NCBI GenBank assembly: GCA_932521035.1
Contig: OW051495.1
Location: 9,176,001 to 9,240,000, forward strand
Origin: Oscheius dolichura
Taxonomy: Eukaryota; Nematoda; Chromadorea; Rhabditida; Rhabditidae
Length of the DNA stretch: 64,000 nucleotides
Direction: 5' to 3'
Made by a program: the position numbers and the translations under genes. Numbering within the stretch: the stretch's first letter is position 1; each line of letters opens with the position of its first letter. The notes beneath the pieces were generated by a model. It had not been told where the DNA came from. It made no database searches and saw nothing but the letters and a program-made list of their open reading frames with translations. Shown in pieces: positions 1 to 12,305 of this stretch.

Positions 1-839
1 TCATTTAAATAGAAAGAAAAAGATTTATATAATAATAGGCGGATAAGAGTTCGCTGGGATGGAGCTCCCCCTCTCTTCCCCCAATGAACAGCTGTCCCCC
101 CAAGTTGTAACAGCATGAAAGGTTCGGCCCTACTAAGCTGCAGAGTCGGAGAGACGAGAGGGCAAGTGCGAAAAGTTGTAAATAGACGGGAGTAGTACAT
201 TTTTGAATTTAAAGTTTGGGAGTCATTTTAGACCAGATCTTTTTGTTTTAAATCTGGGGCTTCATACTGTATACCAAAGACTTTAGTCACTTGTATTACA
301 GTATTCTTTTGTTCCTGAAACTCCCAGAGAGTGTGAGCTTTCGAAAACAGGACCCACAACGAAGAAGGCAGATAAATTTTCTTCCTAGTCGGGTGGATTC
401 GTGCCGAGACCTATTCTACAAAAATATCGTTTCTAATGGGTTACTAAATGTGTCCATCACTTTCTTTATACTCAACGTATCGCCCTCCATGTATCGCTGA
501 CTCCATCAGCTACTCCGTTCTTTAAAGCCTTCTCTCCTCCGTCTGTTGTTCACAAATTCTGCGGTTATAATCCCCTCATCAATCACAGACATTCTCCATG
601 CTCACCATTGCTCAAAAATCACCTGCACCTGCACATAATCGACTCCTTTATCTCATTTCCTACTCAGTTCTCATTTGCCTCTACTTCCGTCTTCTCCTCA
701 TTTTTCTCCCCTTCTTCTTCCTTGTTCTCACGTCCCCGGCTCCTGTTCTCATCCATCTTATCCCCCTCGTACTCTCCCCCTTCCGCGTACTCTGACCACC
801 CCCTTGCAGAGAATGACGACACCCTGTTAGAGGGAGGAG
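1..839 (+). other. upstream region of the NACHT/WD40 gene
   Basis: No protein-coding gene is supported here. The stretch from about 480 to 800 is strongly pyrimidine-rich on the plus strand. An acceptor-like CCCTTGCAG ends near 809 and could serve trans-splicing. Just after it comes a five-codon upstream open frame (ATG ACG ACA CCC TGT TAG, about 813-830), closed 9 bases before the ATG at 840. Longer open frames across 598-856 are low-complexity read-through of the pyrimidine tract. Confidence 0.4.
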
Positions 840-3800
840 ATGTTCCGTCGGAATAGTAAAAAAGCTCAGCAGGAAAAGCCGGTCGAGAAGCCGGTTGAGA
901 AAGCAGTTCCAGAGAAGAAGATCGATACAAAACAAGACAAACCACCGCTGCCGCCACCGCCAGAGCCGTTGAAGAACCCGCCACTTGTCTATAAAAAACC
1001 GGCAGTACACAGCAGTCGGGTTCTTTTGGCCTATAACAACGCCACTGGTACAAATTTCCCTCCTTTTTTTGGATTAAGCAGGAATGTTTAGAGTTTTCAT
1101 TCGAAAGAACAGTCCTCTGGAATGAAATCCTGCCTGAGATTCAACAAATTGCCTTCCATGTGGGCGCCGACCTGCAGTGGATTGACCCCCTGCCAGAAGA
1201 GGGCACCCTGACCACACAACATGCGGAACACATTATCAGCATCTTGGACCGGGGAGAGACCGATTGGCTCATCGTGAGTAGCCATTTTTTATGCTCGTAA
1301 AAGTGCACACAGATGGTTTAAAACACTTGACCAGTAGGCGACGATTAATCGGCGCTTTTCAGTGTCTGCTGGGAGATTGCTACGGAGAAGTGGGGCCACC
1401 GACAGAAATAAGAAAAGCAGAATACGACTCCATTAGGCAGGCGGTCTTTGAGCAGAATGCAGGTGAAAATAACCTTTAACTTATGGGAATAAGGGTGGTT
1501 TAGATGTGAAGTTTCTTGACCAACAATACGCCATCGATAGGACGAGAGAGCATGAAGAATATCGGCTAGTGAGCCCGGATTTGGATAGTAAAACCAAGGC
1601 GAAGCTGGTGAAGATCATACAGAAGGGAGCCAAGGCTGTAAGTGATCATTTTAACTGGTTACCGTAATCTCTTGGAGAGAAGCCTTAGAATTCCTGAGAC
1701 ATCCAATTATGGATGTCCCTCGGGTTGGGGCTTCCATCCGAGGGAATACGGTACTTTCAGGTTTCCTTTTATCGTAATGTATTTTTACACTTTCAGGCAT
1801 TTGAAGAGGGACTGATAAATCAGATTCTGGAGACCCGGCAGGCCCGGTTTTTTCAATCACCCATCCACTTCGTCGTGAACAAGGCTCTCTCCATGGGAAC
1901 CCGAGTTATCTTCGTTCTTAGGATGTTTCAAAGTAGTTTTACCATATTTTTTGGATGTTGCTATTATTATAGATGCTCAATACGATAAAGGAAAGAACTC
2001 CAAGTACCAGGAGAAGTCAGAAGATATGAAGAAATCAATCCGGGAACTGAAAAACCTTGTTTCAAGTAGAGCTGATCAGAAAATGGTCTTCTCCCACAGT
2101 CTGACGTTGGATAGCTGCGATGTGGAAAATTTCTTCACTACCAGAGAGTCTGATAGATACAGAAATACTCTAACACGACAGGTAAGTTCTTCTTTTGTTT
2201 TCTTTTCAAATTTGAGGGATTGTTTCCAGATCACAGAACGGATAAAATCCCAGCTCTTGGAGAATTACTTGAGCATCCCAGTTGAATCTCAAAAATCTCT
2301 CCTCACCCTGGCTACAGAAGAAAATGCCATGCATACAGGTAACTCCTCCTGTTTCAGCCTATTTTGCACTTATTTAGCCCACGCAATGGATAGGATAAAA
2401 GCACATCCATGGCTGGCTCGAAACTATGACAAGTCCATCAGTCAGATGCTGGAACATAAAGAAGGCAGTGTTTATCTCATCCAAGGACCTGAATTGTGTG
2501 GAAAGACACAATTTCTCTGCCGTCTTTATGAAAAAACACCGGAGAAGGCCTACAAAATTATCAGGTTTATACTATTTTTACCTTTCTTTATACCGTAAGC
2601 CCTCTCCCAACCATAGTGCTCCCCTTTACCAAGAAACCTGCTTCAGATTCTCAAATTTGACCTACTCTTCAATGTTTGCTCATGAACTGTGGCATCACAT
2701 CGTAGCTACCTTGGCCGCCTTATCACAACAACCACTCGACGGTATACAAAAAGTTCTCCCTCTATTATTCCTGACTATATCAAACTTTTAGTCATTTCTT
2801 CTCAGTACAACAATTATTGAACTAGAAAATTTGCTCAAAAAGGTAGACAAACCGTTGTATTTATTCCTGGATGATGCCAATCTCACTAAAAGTGGTCATT
2901 TCCTTAGTGCCATTAATCAACGCCTTCAAAAGGTTCGCCCATTATTTTTCGAATGAAATAGAGAGAACTCTAGGCTCCAAGTAATCTGTACATATACATG
3001 ACTGCTCTGAATACGAGTACGGTTAATTCGATCTTCCCTGTACAACAGACCGTCAACATGGATCCAATGACGAGCGACAATATCGTAGAGATGCTGAAGC
3101 TGAACATGACGACGATGAATAGGAAGATTAGCAGTGAACAGCTATCCCTGATAAAACATCAGGTAGGCATTGTGGCTACTTGTTTTTATGGGCATTTTTA
3201 GCTGTCCGGTACAAACTGCAACATTGTCCTGGGCCGAACGTTGTTGGATGAGCTCTTGGAGATAAACAGCGGAGTTATGGGCAACGGAATTGAAGGTAGA
3301 GCTTATCTTTCCTCCTTTCTCATCCCTCTACTCCTCTAGGTCGATTGAAAAGGCTAGAAGCTGCTCTGGGAGATGAAGCCGTCAAAAACCTCTGTAGATA
3401 TCTGGTCTGCTCATTGAATGGATTGACTACGCTAGAATTATTCGATGTTCTTTCAACAGCCCATCCCTTGATGGACAATCTCGGCAGGGATGTCTCCTTC
3501 GATCCATTACTACTGGACAATATTTTACTCAATTTTGGTAGGAGATTGGAATAGAGTAAAGAACTGGATTTACAGGCTCCTTGTTCAAAAAGGTCACTCT
3601 AGATAATCGAATAGTTTATCAGATTAGTCATGCCAGTCTGATACATATCTTCCGTCATAGGTTAGTCACCGTTTAATTGAATTGTCGGGGGCCAGTGGAT
3701 TACGTGAAAGGTCTCCAAGGGATTTCATTTGTGATTCATACTCGTGTTAGAAAGTCGCTTCGGGACCAGAACCCTATAAAGAAAGATTCTTCAGATATCT

Positions 3801-6800
3801 GCCTTCAACCACTGTGATAAAAGATGCTCATAACCACATGTCAGAAGTCTTATCCGAGAGTCTAGATGAGCATGAGATCACATCTCCCCGGTCTAAAATA
3901 ACGTATCATGTCTTTCCCCAAGCCACAAAAAGGGATAATGGCGCCTTCAATGTGAGAAAACTCCGCTGCTTGTGGTATCATCTTCTCCACACAGGTATTC
4001 ACCATCTTTTGAATACAGTAACCTTTCTCTAAATCCAGGAAACATGGATTCATTGAAAGATTGGACCCTGTGTCAGTTTGAGTACCTCGACGCCGTCTGT
4101 TGTTCCTGTGGAATTCTCCATCTCCTCACTCTTTACGAAGAATGTGCCATGCAGGTGCTACATCATGATATTCAAGGCAAGTAGCACCTCCTTCACCTTT
4201 TGGCGGGAATTTCCCATCGGGGGTACAAGTAATTAATTGGATTCGACCCGAGCTTACAAATATTATACGTCTCGTTGTTCATAAAGTCTCCCAACTTCCT
4301 TTGTAAAGCCTTTTTTTCAGTTCTCTGTGAGCAGGTCCTTCTCCCGGCTCTACCAACCATCGTCCGTGACCCGGACCAACTGACCGCAGAAGTCATCGGC
4401 CGATTACGCTATACCAGATGTAATGAAAAGTCAATTTCACGGGCTATAATTCAATTTCAGCGGAAAATAGTCATTTTCTGAATACATTAGTGGAGAAATC
4501 GATGACATTTGTCGATACCTTTCATCGAAAGCCACTATTAGTGCCGCTGTCGTGTTGGATACCGCCGCCCATTATGAAAAGCTGCCGGTCTTTTACATTA
4601 AAGGTATGCAACGTTACCTTAATACTAATAGAGGACATTTTAAAGGACTGGAAAGTTGGCCACACGATTCTCGCTCCTACACATAATCATCAGCATGTCT
4701 TAATTACTGGAAATCTCTCAGCACCGGGTGTTATCTACATGTATCATATTCCTTCACAATTACTGGTCTCTAGCTTTACGGGTAAGCTCTTCTGTTGCTT
4801 TATAGAGCTTGGAGTGCTTATCACGGGTCTCGGAGCGACGGTGGCGCGATAAGTGGCGGTCCTGGACGAAAGTTATGGAAGCAACCTTTAAAATGCATCC
4901 TACCTCCATTTTCAAGAGTATATAAAGTTTTCCAGGTCATACGGGAACGGTCACATCCCTTTCAACTAGTAACAATGGTAATTTCTTTGTCAGTACTTCA
5001 GAAGATTGCTCAACCAGAATCTGGGCCTTTACGGTTTGTTCTCACGCCCTTTTCCACAAGGAAAGCTGATATTTTTATAGGGTGAAAATATCAAAACGTA
5101 TACATTACACAAGAAAAAAGTCATGTGCTCAATTATTAGTACCAATGATAAATTGCTGATCACCGGGTCAGCTGACTCCTCGGCAAAGGTCAGACACTAA
5201 ACTATTTTCACGAAATAACAAAGGTTTCAGGTGTATGATCTAGAAAACGAAAGGCTGATCCGAAATTTCACAGAACACACGGGATCTGTGGTCTCGTTGC
5301 AGCTGACCTCTAATGATGAATATTTGATTACAGGTGGGTGTCTAACAAATATTGAACTTTGAACTAACGAGGCTGTTTTGGGAATTAGACTAACAGAGAT
5401 CACCCTTTGATTTTTCCCAAGAGAGGGGAAGGAGAATTATTGGGGAGAGTTATACACTCGCTTTGGCTTGCTTGTCCTATATTTCGTTTTATAAACCTTT
5501 CCATGTTTCATCTTTCCAGGCTCGGGAGATTTCGTCGTCCATATTTGGAGCATAACTAAAGGAAACGTCGTTGGAAGACTAGGTGGTCTCATGGCTCCAG
5601 TAAGCTGTGTAGCGATAACATCGTAAGTCGTTACTTTTTTTAAAATAATATTCTAACCTCTAGGAACGATTCCTATATCACGGTTGGCTGTGAAGATGAA
5701 ACCCTGCGAGTCTACTCCACCGTTTCTACTCAAGAACTCCACGAGCTCATGGGCCATGAAGGAAAAGTAAACGCCCTCGTCGCTGCCCAAGATGACTGCC
5801 AACTCTTCGCCGGGACCAAGTCTCGAATCTACTGCTATGATATTCACAATGGACAAATCTTGGACATTTTGGATTGCCAACAAGCTTCACCTGTCCATTC
5901 TCTGAAGGTTTGAGAGTTCCTGTAATGAATTGCTCCCTGTTTAATTTAGCTAACAGCTGATAACTTTTTCCTAATTTCTGGTTGCGGGCCTCGGGTACAG
6001 GTGTGGAATGTCCATAAAAGGGCCTATGACAATCATGATACTAGCCAGGATAAGGAAGGATTTGTCACGGCCATAGCTATGAGCCCGGACGAGAAGGTTA
6101 GAGATCCAATCCATCTTATTGTAATGTTCTACAGCCCAACCAAGTGCTTCATAAAAATGTATTTTCTTTTAGGTGGCGGCTTGTGGGACCTTCAACGGAG
6201 TCATCGCCATTTGGGACCTAGAGATTTGCCAGTGTGTTACCACGGTAACTTTTTCTTTATTTTATCTTTCTAGCCTATCTTTCAGGCTATCCAATCTAAA
6301 GGAATCCCGGTGTCTTGCCTAGCCTTCACGCTGAACAGTCTCTACCTGCTGGCAGGGAATACTCATGGGAATATTGTCGTAATCGAGGTTGCTTCTGGTA
6401 TCGTCTTTAGGGACATGAATGTGAGACTTTATTCTCTGAATTTTCTAAATTTTGGGGTACAGATCCATGAGACAGAGGTCACCTGTATTCATGCGATAGA
6501 AGGAGGAAGGATATTCAGCTGCTGTAGAGAAGGGAGAATGTTCATGTGGAGTCTAAATGACGATGATATGGAGAGTATTATGGTAACTAAAAAGAGTATG
6601 ATGTATAGTAGTTTCCAGGAAAATTATATGGATGGAATCTTCCCTCCCATTTATGTCCAACCCTCCGGAAAGACGGTGATCGCTTTCTCTGCTCTGAACT
6701 CGAAGGAAATGAAAATTTGGGCCTATTCCGATGCTGGCTATCAGCAGAAGAACAAAATCTACCATAACGAGGAGATTACCTGTTTCGCTGCCACCCCTCA

Positions 6801-7798
6801 TGGTGTTCTGGTTGCGACAGGATCAGCTGACCATTCTCTAAAACTTTGGCAAATGGAATCCGGCTACCTGACCCAGGTCCTTGTTGGTCATGACGACGTT
6901 GTCACGTGTATTGCCCTGGATGAGGACGAAAAGATTGTCGTGTCAGGAGCCAAAGATCAGAAGCTAATAGTCTGGAGTGTCACTACAGGCGACTTTCTGC
7001 ATACTATCCATAGAGCAGCTGCTCTGACTACAGTAGTCCTCACCCAGGACGCTTCCGTTATCTTTATTGGTATGGTATTGGCTTACAGTAGAGAGCGGGA
7101 ATTTCTAGGAATGGAAGATTCTTGGATAGAAGCCTGGTCATCGGAAACTGGGACACTTTTGTCGTCTTTCAATGCTCACAAACCTGTGAGGCAGCTGATA
7201 CGGTCATTTGATGGCACTAGGTAAGCTTTTATCCAATTTTTACATGCCGTAAATGTCAAAATAAGCGGCTCTGAAAGTCGCTAACAGACTTCAGAATAGA
7301 GGATGAAATGTTGTTATAAATGTAATAAACCATACAATCTGTTTAGAATCCTTGCTCAACTTTCTGGCTGTGCCCAGTTGCCCATCCTGTGCCTCCACAA
7401 TACTCCAGCCGTGCGAGCTGAAGTCAAACAAAGAAGAAGATCGGCCCGGGCCACTTCTGTGACCAGTATAGGTAATAATTTTGCCGACTTTTTAATGGTT
7501 TCAAATGGTCATTTCCAGGGTCAGCTAATGCCTCCTCTTCCGAGCCGAAGAAAGCCTCTGACGCCAGTAATCCTCACGCCCTGACTCCAGGTGGAAATGG
7601 TGTCTCGCGGCTACCTCCACCGCGATCGACTTTCGATAAATTGGAAAGGACAAAGAGTCGAGCATCAGTTATCGAGAAGGTAACAACCAGCAACAGAAGT
7701 TTTGGAATAAATAAAAAGAACTTCAGGATAGGACTACTACACTGACGACAAGTACGGCGCCGCCTCCTCAAAAATCGGGACTCTGTTCCCTGTTATAG
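840..7798 (+). CDS. NACHT and WD40-repeat protein, NWD1-like
   Basis: This is a multi-exon gene of well over twenty exons, encoding very roughly 1,700-1,850 residues. A Lys/Pro-rich N terminus ([11 protein letters not shown]...) leads into the conserved NWD1/NWD2 N-terminal region (for example [14 protein letters not shown] near 1365-1405). A nucleotide-binding segment follows, with a degenerate Walker A GPELCGKT (near 2485) and a Walker B-like LFLDDAN (near 2862). From about 4.6 kb onward come WD40 repeats, such as [12 protein letters not shown] and [12 protein letters not shown] in the long exon at 6451-7220. The protein should be a cytosolic STAND-type ATPase with a beta-propeller sensor; its ligand is unknown. 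The first intron (about 1030-1082) did not resolve in phase with canonical sites, so the exon 1/2 join is uncertain. The last exon, after the acceptor near 7724, reads in frame to TAG at 7796-7798 and ends in CSLL, a possible prenylation box. Family assignment is good; exon detail is approximate. Confidence 0.85.
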
Positions 7799-8536
7799 GA
7801 TATTCCATTTTGTGAACAATGCTCTAAACATATTTAATTTCAAAACCGGTCTTGTATATTTTATGAAAATTTATGTGAAAAAAGTGAAGATAATTTTATG
7901 TGAGATTTGTAAAAATTGACAGAGTGAGGGAAGCATGACTTCTAAACTACCCGGTATCGATGTCGCCGTCATTCCAGGGATTATAATGCCATTCTGGCGT
8001 CATTTTTGAAATCATGATGCTTGCCGGCTAAAGAGTCACCTTCTCTTTCTCTGCTGGTCCAATTCCTCGTGTTCTTGAGAGGCGGAATCGTGTGACTCGG
8101 CTTTTGGTCTATTTTTCAATAATTCGTCTAGTTTCTCAATTAATTTTGGCCTCTTCTGGACATAAAACAGAGAACGAGTGCACACTGTTCGTCGTCTAAC
8201 TGTTGTCGGATCGAAAAGGGTATCCTACCCTAATAATGGGCAGATCTCTGTCTGTCGTCTGTTCTAATCCGAATTCTTCATTGGGAACTGTACAAAACCA
8301 ACTAAACGAGCACCGAATCGTTTTCTCTTGCTAGTCCTTTCATTATTCCTGTCCCTATTCTAGAACCATACTATTAACATTCGTTTCGAAAATTGTGGAA
8401 AGCGTTGCTTTCTTCTGCTTTCTTTTTTTTAAAAATAAAAGCCGCTTCTCCTTCTCACTTCGCTTCTCTTTTCAAAGCGGGAATCGTTGTGGTAACCGTC
8501 AATTCGTTGCTTCCAGCTCGTCCTCTCATTTGCAGG
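7799..8536. other. intergenic region
   Basis: This is the 3' flank of the NACHT/WD40 gene and upstream DNA of the decayed F-box copy. I see no supported gene. The end (8380-8536) has short open frames in two phases, but the F-box first exon at 8537 accounts for the only recognisable coding sequence nearby. Confidence 0.3.
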
Positions 8537-9643
8537 ATGGTTTTCCCCTTGAACCATTTGGAACCTCATCTTTTGGAGGGTATCATCAAAAAGGTTTGTA
8601 CTCACGTTTAATTTTGATTTATTAGACGATTCCAGCTTGAAGAAAAAAGTCATTTCCGTATGCAACAGACCTGCCGAGAAATGGACGAACTGATTCGAAC
8701 CAGCCGAAAGATCTCCGTCTACCTCCAGGGATATTTTATGATAGAATGAGAGGCGTCCGACTGGAGACATCATCTCTATAGAAACAGGGAAATCGATGGA
8801 ATTTACGGAGCTCGGCTGGAGATGTTTCACACTTGTCAGTTAAAATTTCCGCACGTTCCACCCATAATTTGTTTAGATACACTGAAATTTAACGAACTTT
8901 GTGCCTATTTGACGATGCATCGAATAACCTGTGACGATCTCCGTATGCTCGCCCACACGAAGGAGCAGTGTGTTGCCCTTCTCAATCTTTTAAAACCGGT
9001 GAAAGTCTCAGTGGAAAGTCAGAAATCCGACCGATACGGAGCTCTTTTTGAAGCAGACGCCGTGGTGAGCTTGTTCCTTACCGTACTTTATTTGCCATTT
9101 CAGAAAGTTGTGAATGTAACTATTGAGGCGGGCGAAGTAGCTAGTGTGACGCCTAGGCTGCTTTCTTCATTTCCGAAAGTGACAATGACGGTATTTTTTA
9201 CAGGAAAGCACCTCACATTGCTCCGAAACATCCTAAAGGTAAGATAAACAGTGGTGTCTAATTGTGGCTCCCTTTTTCAAATGCTAATGTCTCAAGAGTT
9301 CCCAAATCTCCGTAAATTCCAACTTTCCGCGCCAGGCGATCCCGAACTGCCTACCCAAAAACTAAAAAAGGCGCTTCGTGCCCTGAACTTGATGGTAACG
9401 AGAACACACGCCGAGAATGGAGATAGAACTGCTTGGGTGGATATGCCTAATGGGGGTTCCTGCAAAATTGCCATAGAATACTATTCCATGCATGTATATT
9501 ATAAGAAAGCGCATTCCTCTTCGCGACCAGAGGAGAATCCCTCTCCTTCGCTTCCCCCAATTCCAGTAGAGGCTGAATCGGATCATGTAGAGAGTGTAGA
9601 AGCATTCCAGCAGTTGTCCGTCGGCCATAATGATCAAGTTTAG
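8537..9643 (+). pseudogene. F-box family gene with a nonsense codon and broken acceptor
   Basis: The exon plan matches the F-box genes at 37.2 kb and 59.9 kb: exon 1 8537-8593 (MVFPLNHLEPHLLEGIIKK), exon 2 8636-8834 (HFRMQQTCREMDELI), exon 3 8877-9064, exon 4 9104-9238, exon 5 9281-9643. Exons 1 and 2 together give an F-box-like motif (Leu-Pro-type helix, then R-L/M-Q-Q-T-C). Later exons carry the family's RITC...LLKP and YGALF segments. Two lesions are visible. An in-frame TGA lies at 8747-8749 in exon 2, with the frame remaining open and homologous on both sides. The acceptor before exon 5 reads TTTTTCAA instead of ...CAG. F-box proteins normally link substrates to SKP1-cullin ubiquitin ligases. 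This copy could make only an N-terminal fragment or use an alternative acceptor. The C-terminal extension after YYKKAHSSS is longer than in sister genes. Confidence 0.7.
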
Positions 9644-10455
9644 TCTTAAATTTCCTTGTTTTGGTTCTTGTAACCGTTTGGATTAAAACAAAGACTGATA
9701 GGCATATGCTTTGTTATTGATCTCCCCCAATGAAGACCTGTTCTGAGCAAGTCTTACAAGGGAACCTTGGCTGTGGCTTCCCGGAATGAGAGCTATACCG
9801 TTCGAAAGAGCGTCAAAAATTATGCGTTTTGAGGTTTTTTCCAGCGGCTATGAAAATGGAATTTTGGCACCGGAGGAGGGCGAAAACTGTCAAAAAAATG
9901 TAAAAAATGGCCACCGCATCGAAAGCTTCTCATCACATCGAGAGCGAAAGAAAAAATGGTTATTGAAAACGGACACACAACATATCTTTACATTCTTGTT
10001 GCAGCTTATACGTCCCCGTTTTTCCGCTTTTCTGCTCTCTTGCTTCTTTTCCAATTATTGAGAAATCCTCAAGGGTTCAAGGGGAACACTCTGACGAACA
10101 TTTGCGGGGCTTGTTCCTTCATCCCTTATCATGCTTCGTTCCGCTTCAACAAATCTGAAGAAACACTACGCTGACAGAAAAACCACCTCTTATGCTTATC
10201 CCACGGTCTCCAACCTTTATACGACGTTTTCAATGTAAAAGTGTTTCTATGTTTCTATGGCCAATTTGCATTTTGCTCTCAAATTTCCTTGATATTTATC
10301 TTACTCTAAATTCTAGAAAGAAAACTCAATTTTCTTCATTGGCAACGGACTACCCTTCTTGTTCAAAAATAATCATGATAATTTCTCCACCACACCGCAA
10401 TTAATCTTCGGAATTCCCCTGTTCCAATTGTACATTTATTCCAGACAGCCACATT
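9644..10455. other. intergenic region before the chemoreceptor cluster
   Basis: The region holds the 3' flank of the F-box copy and the promoter region of the first chemoreceptor. Short open frames (for example 9786-10061 and 10192-10404) have no recognisable motif and atypical composition. No RNA gene was recognised. Confidence 0.3.
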
Positions 10456-11814
10456 ATGATCGAATGCCCCGAATTTGACTACGACTATCGAGTCAGCCAT
10501 GCTCTCTATTTGTTGTTCCTGCATCTGGCTTTCATCGCCAGTATATTGGTGAATCCCCTAATCATCTACTGTATCATCTACCACTCCACCCGCCACATGA
10601 ATACCTATCGCTGGTTTCTTCTCCTCCATCAAATTGCCGCTTTTGTAGCTGATCTTTGGGTATTCTAATCATCTCTGGTATGACTTCCAAATTTAGCTGA
10701 ATTTCTTCGCTCAACCTGTATTCCTAGTACCACTTCCTATTATCTACGGCCTTGGCTTTGCAAGGCATTTTATGTCGACGGAACTTATTTGGCACTTGGG
10801 GCAGAGTATCGTCGTATTTGAACAGATTACTGTGATTCTTCTGTTCTTCTACCGGTACCAGGTGGTACGGGCTACTAGGAGTGTTTCTCCTCTTTGGAAA
10901 TGTTTTCTAATGGTTCTCTTCATAGCTTTGGTAGTCAATACTTATGTGCCACTTACTATGGAGATCAATACGGAAGAAACGTTCAACCGTCTAGCGGAAG
11001 TAAGTTTATGGGATGCTGAGCTATGGCTCGAGGTGAAAATTGAAACAGATTAGGCTTATCTTTGGGAATACCGCTGCTTTCTTCTCGGGACTCCAATTGT
11101 TTTTATAGATTTTTGCCCCATTTCGCGGAGGGAAGACTCTAGAATTGTGGTCCTGAAGCGCGGGGTTCTAGGGTAAGGCTACAGTATCAAAATCCACCAA
11201 AATAAATCGATCTGTCCAGTTTCGTTTGTTTTTCTGCCATAAACAGTTTAACTCCTTTAAAAATAAATCTATTCCTCCTTTCTTCCAGAAATATTCGTGC
11301 ATAACCCCGCGTCTCCGACAGATTCACTCAATTATAGCAGTTGATAAGGACGAAGCTACTCTGAAGTGCTTTGGAATGATTGTCATCGATGCTATTGGTT
11401 ATCTGGCCATTCTTTTCTTCCTAATTATTCGTTCGTGGCAAGCTGCCCGTACACCGAGCATGTCTCCGAAATTACGCCTTATGCAACAGAGATTTCTCTA
11501 CCAACTCTGTCTGCAATCTCTCGTTCCCTTGTTTATTGTTGTCGGGCCGATCCTCTTCCTAGTTCTGGCTATAATCTTCGATATTTTTGGTTTATCATGT
11601 AAGTTCGAACAAAACAGAGCAGATTATAATATTTTTAGGGCTGAATGATGTTGTCTTGAGCTCTTTATCCCTCTTCAGTATCATCAGTGCAATAACCTTG
11701 TTTATTATGAATCCTAGCTATCATCGCTGGGTGACAAGACGATTTACCGGCGAAAAGAACAAATTGCACTGGGTGTCTTCGGTAAAGTCTCCCACTTCCA
11801 TTATTAAAAACTAA
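10456..11814 (+). CDS. seven-transmembrane chemoreceptor, str superfamily (srh/sri-like), copy 1
   Basis: Four exons give an intact receptor of about 330 residues. Exon 1 (10456 to about 10656) encodes MIECPEFDYDY and TM1-2, ending at the ADLW|gt donor. Exon 2 (from about 10696) holds TM3 with FEQITVILLFFYRYQ and TM4. Exon 3 (from about 11289) begins KYSCITPRLRQ and holds TM5-6. Exon 4 (from about 11640) gives TM7 and NPSYHRWVTRRF, the family's C-terminal NP(S/Y)-type motif. Phases are compatible throughout and no stop interrupts. Family features are the YRWFLLLHQIAAFVADLW segment after TM2, like the YRYYLL.FQ..CT..D of sri proteins, and the SMSPKLR.MQQRFL loop before TM6. The protein is expected in ciliated sensory neurons as an orphan G-protein-coupled receptor. 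The second intron, about 290 bp, is far longer than the others. Superfamily placement is firm; the exact subfamily is inferred. Confidence 0.85.
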
Positions 11815-11931
11815 ATAAATCAATGAAACGCCGTTTTCCTCTCTCTAAGCCTGTCCATTATTTAAGAAGTAATTGGATAACCATAATTATTCACATCATG
11901 TCAAGTTAATGTAAAGTTGCCGCTGTTACTC

Positions 11932-12172
11932 TTAAAGGAACAGTCAGGCCGGAGGCAAAACTACTGTAGTACGTAGCGTGGCACACCAGCACGCTGCGTA
12001 CTTTTTTATTCGATCATTTTGCATTTTCTTCCATTTAGCGTTATTTTTTTTGATTGTAAAGTAGTCAGTTGCCTATCAGAAGAATAAACAGCAAAAAAAT
12101 TGAAGAAACCATGTGAAAATAACGAGAAAATGATCGAAAACGAAAAAAAAACGCATTGAAATTTAAATGCAG
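11932..12172 (+). mobile_element. truncated TTAA-type MITE
   Basis: The element starts TTAAAGGAACAGTCAGGCCGG at its left end. It then follows, in reverse orientation, the complete element at 31141-31447, including the CGTGGCACACCAGCACGCTGCG block and the A-rich middle. The match stops near 12172 at AAATGCAGT, so the far terminal inverted repeat is missing and this copy is truncated. Confidence 0.75.
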
Positions 12173-12305
12173 TACGAGGAGGTCAAATATTCATTTTCGT
12201 GGCTATAGTTTAGGTTAGCACATTTTATCAGTCATCCTGTTCCACCTGTCTTAATTAAACTTAGCTGAGCTTACCGAGTTTCAGTCTTTTCCTTCTTCTG
12301 CCAGT

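Noticed and set aside
598-1053. Overlapping frames on both strands upstream of and within the NACHT/WD40 first exon
   Set aside because: The pyrimidine-rich tract gives hydrophobic or charged low-complexity peptides; the Lys/Pro-rich frame from 840 is the one linked to the gene.
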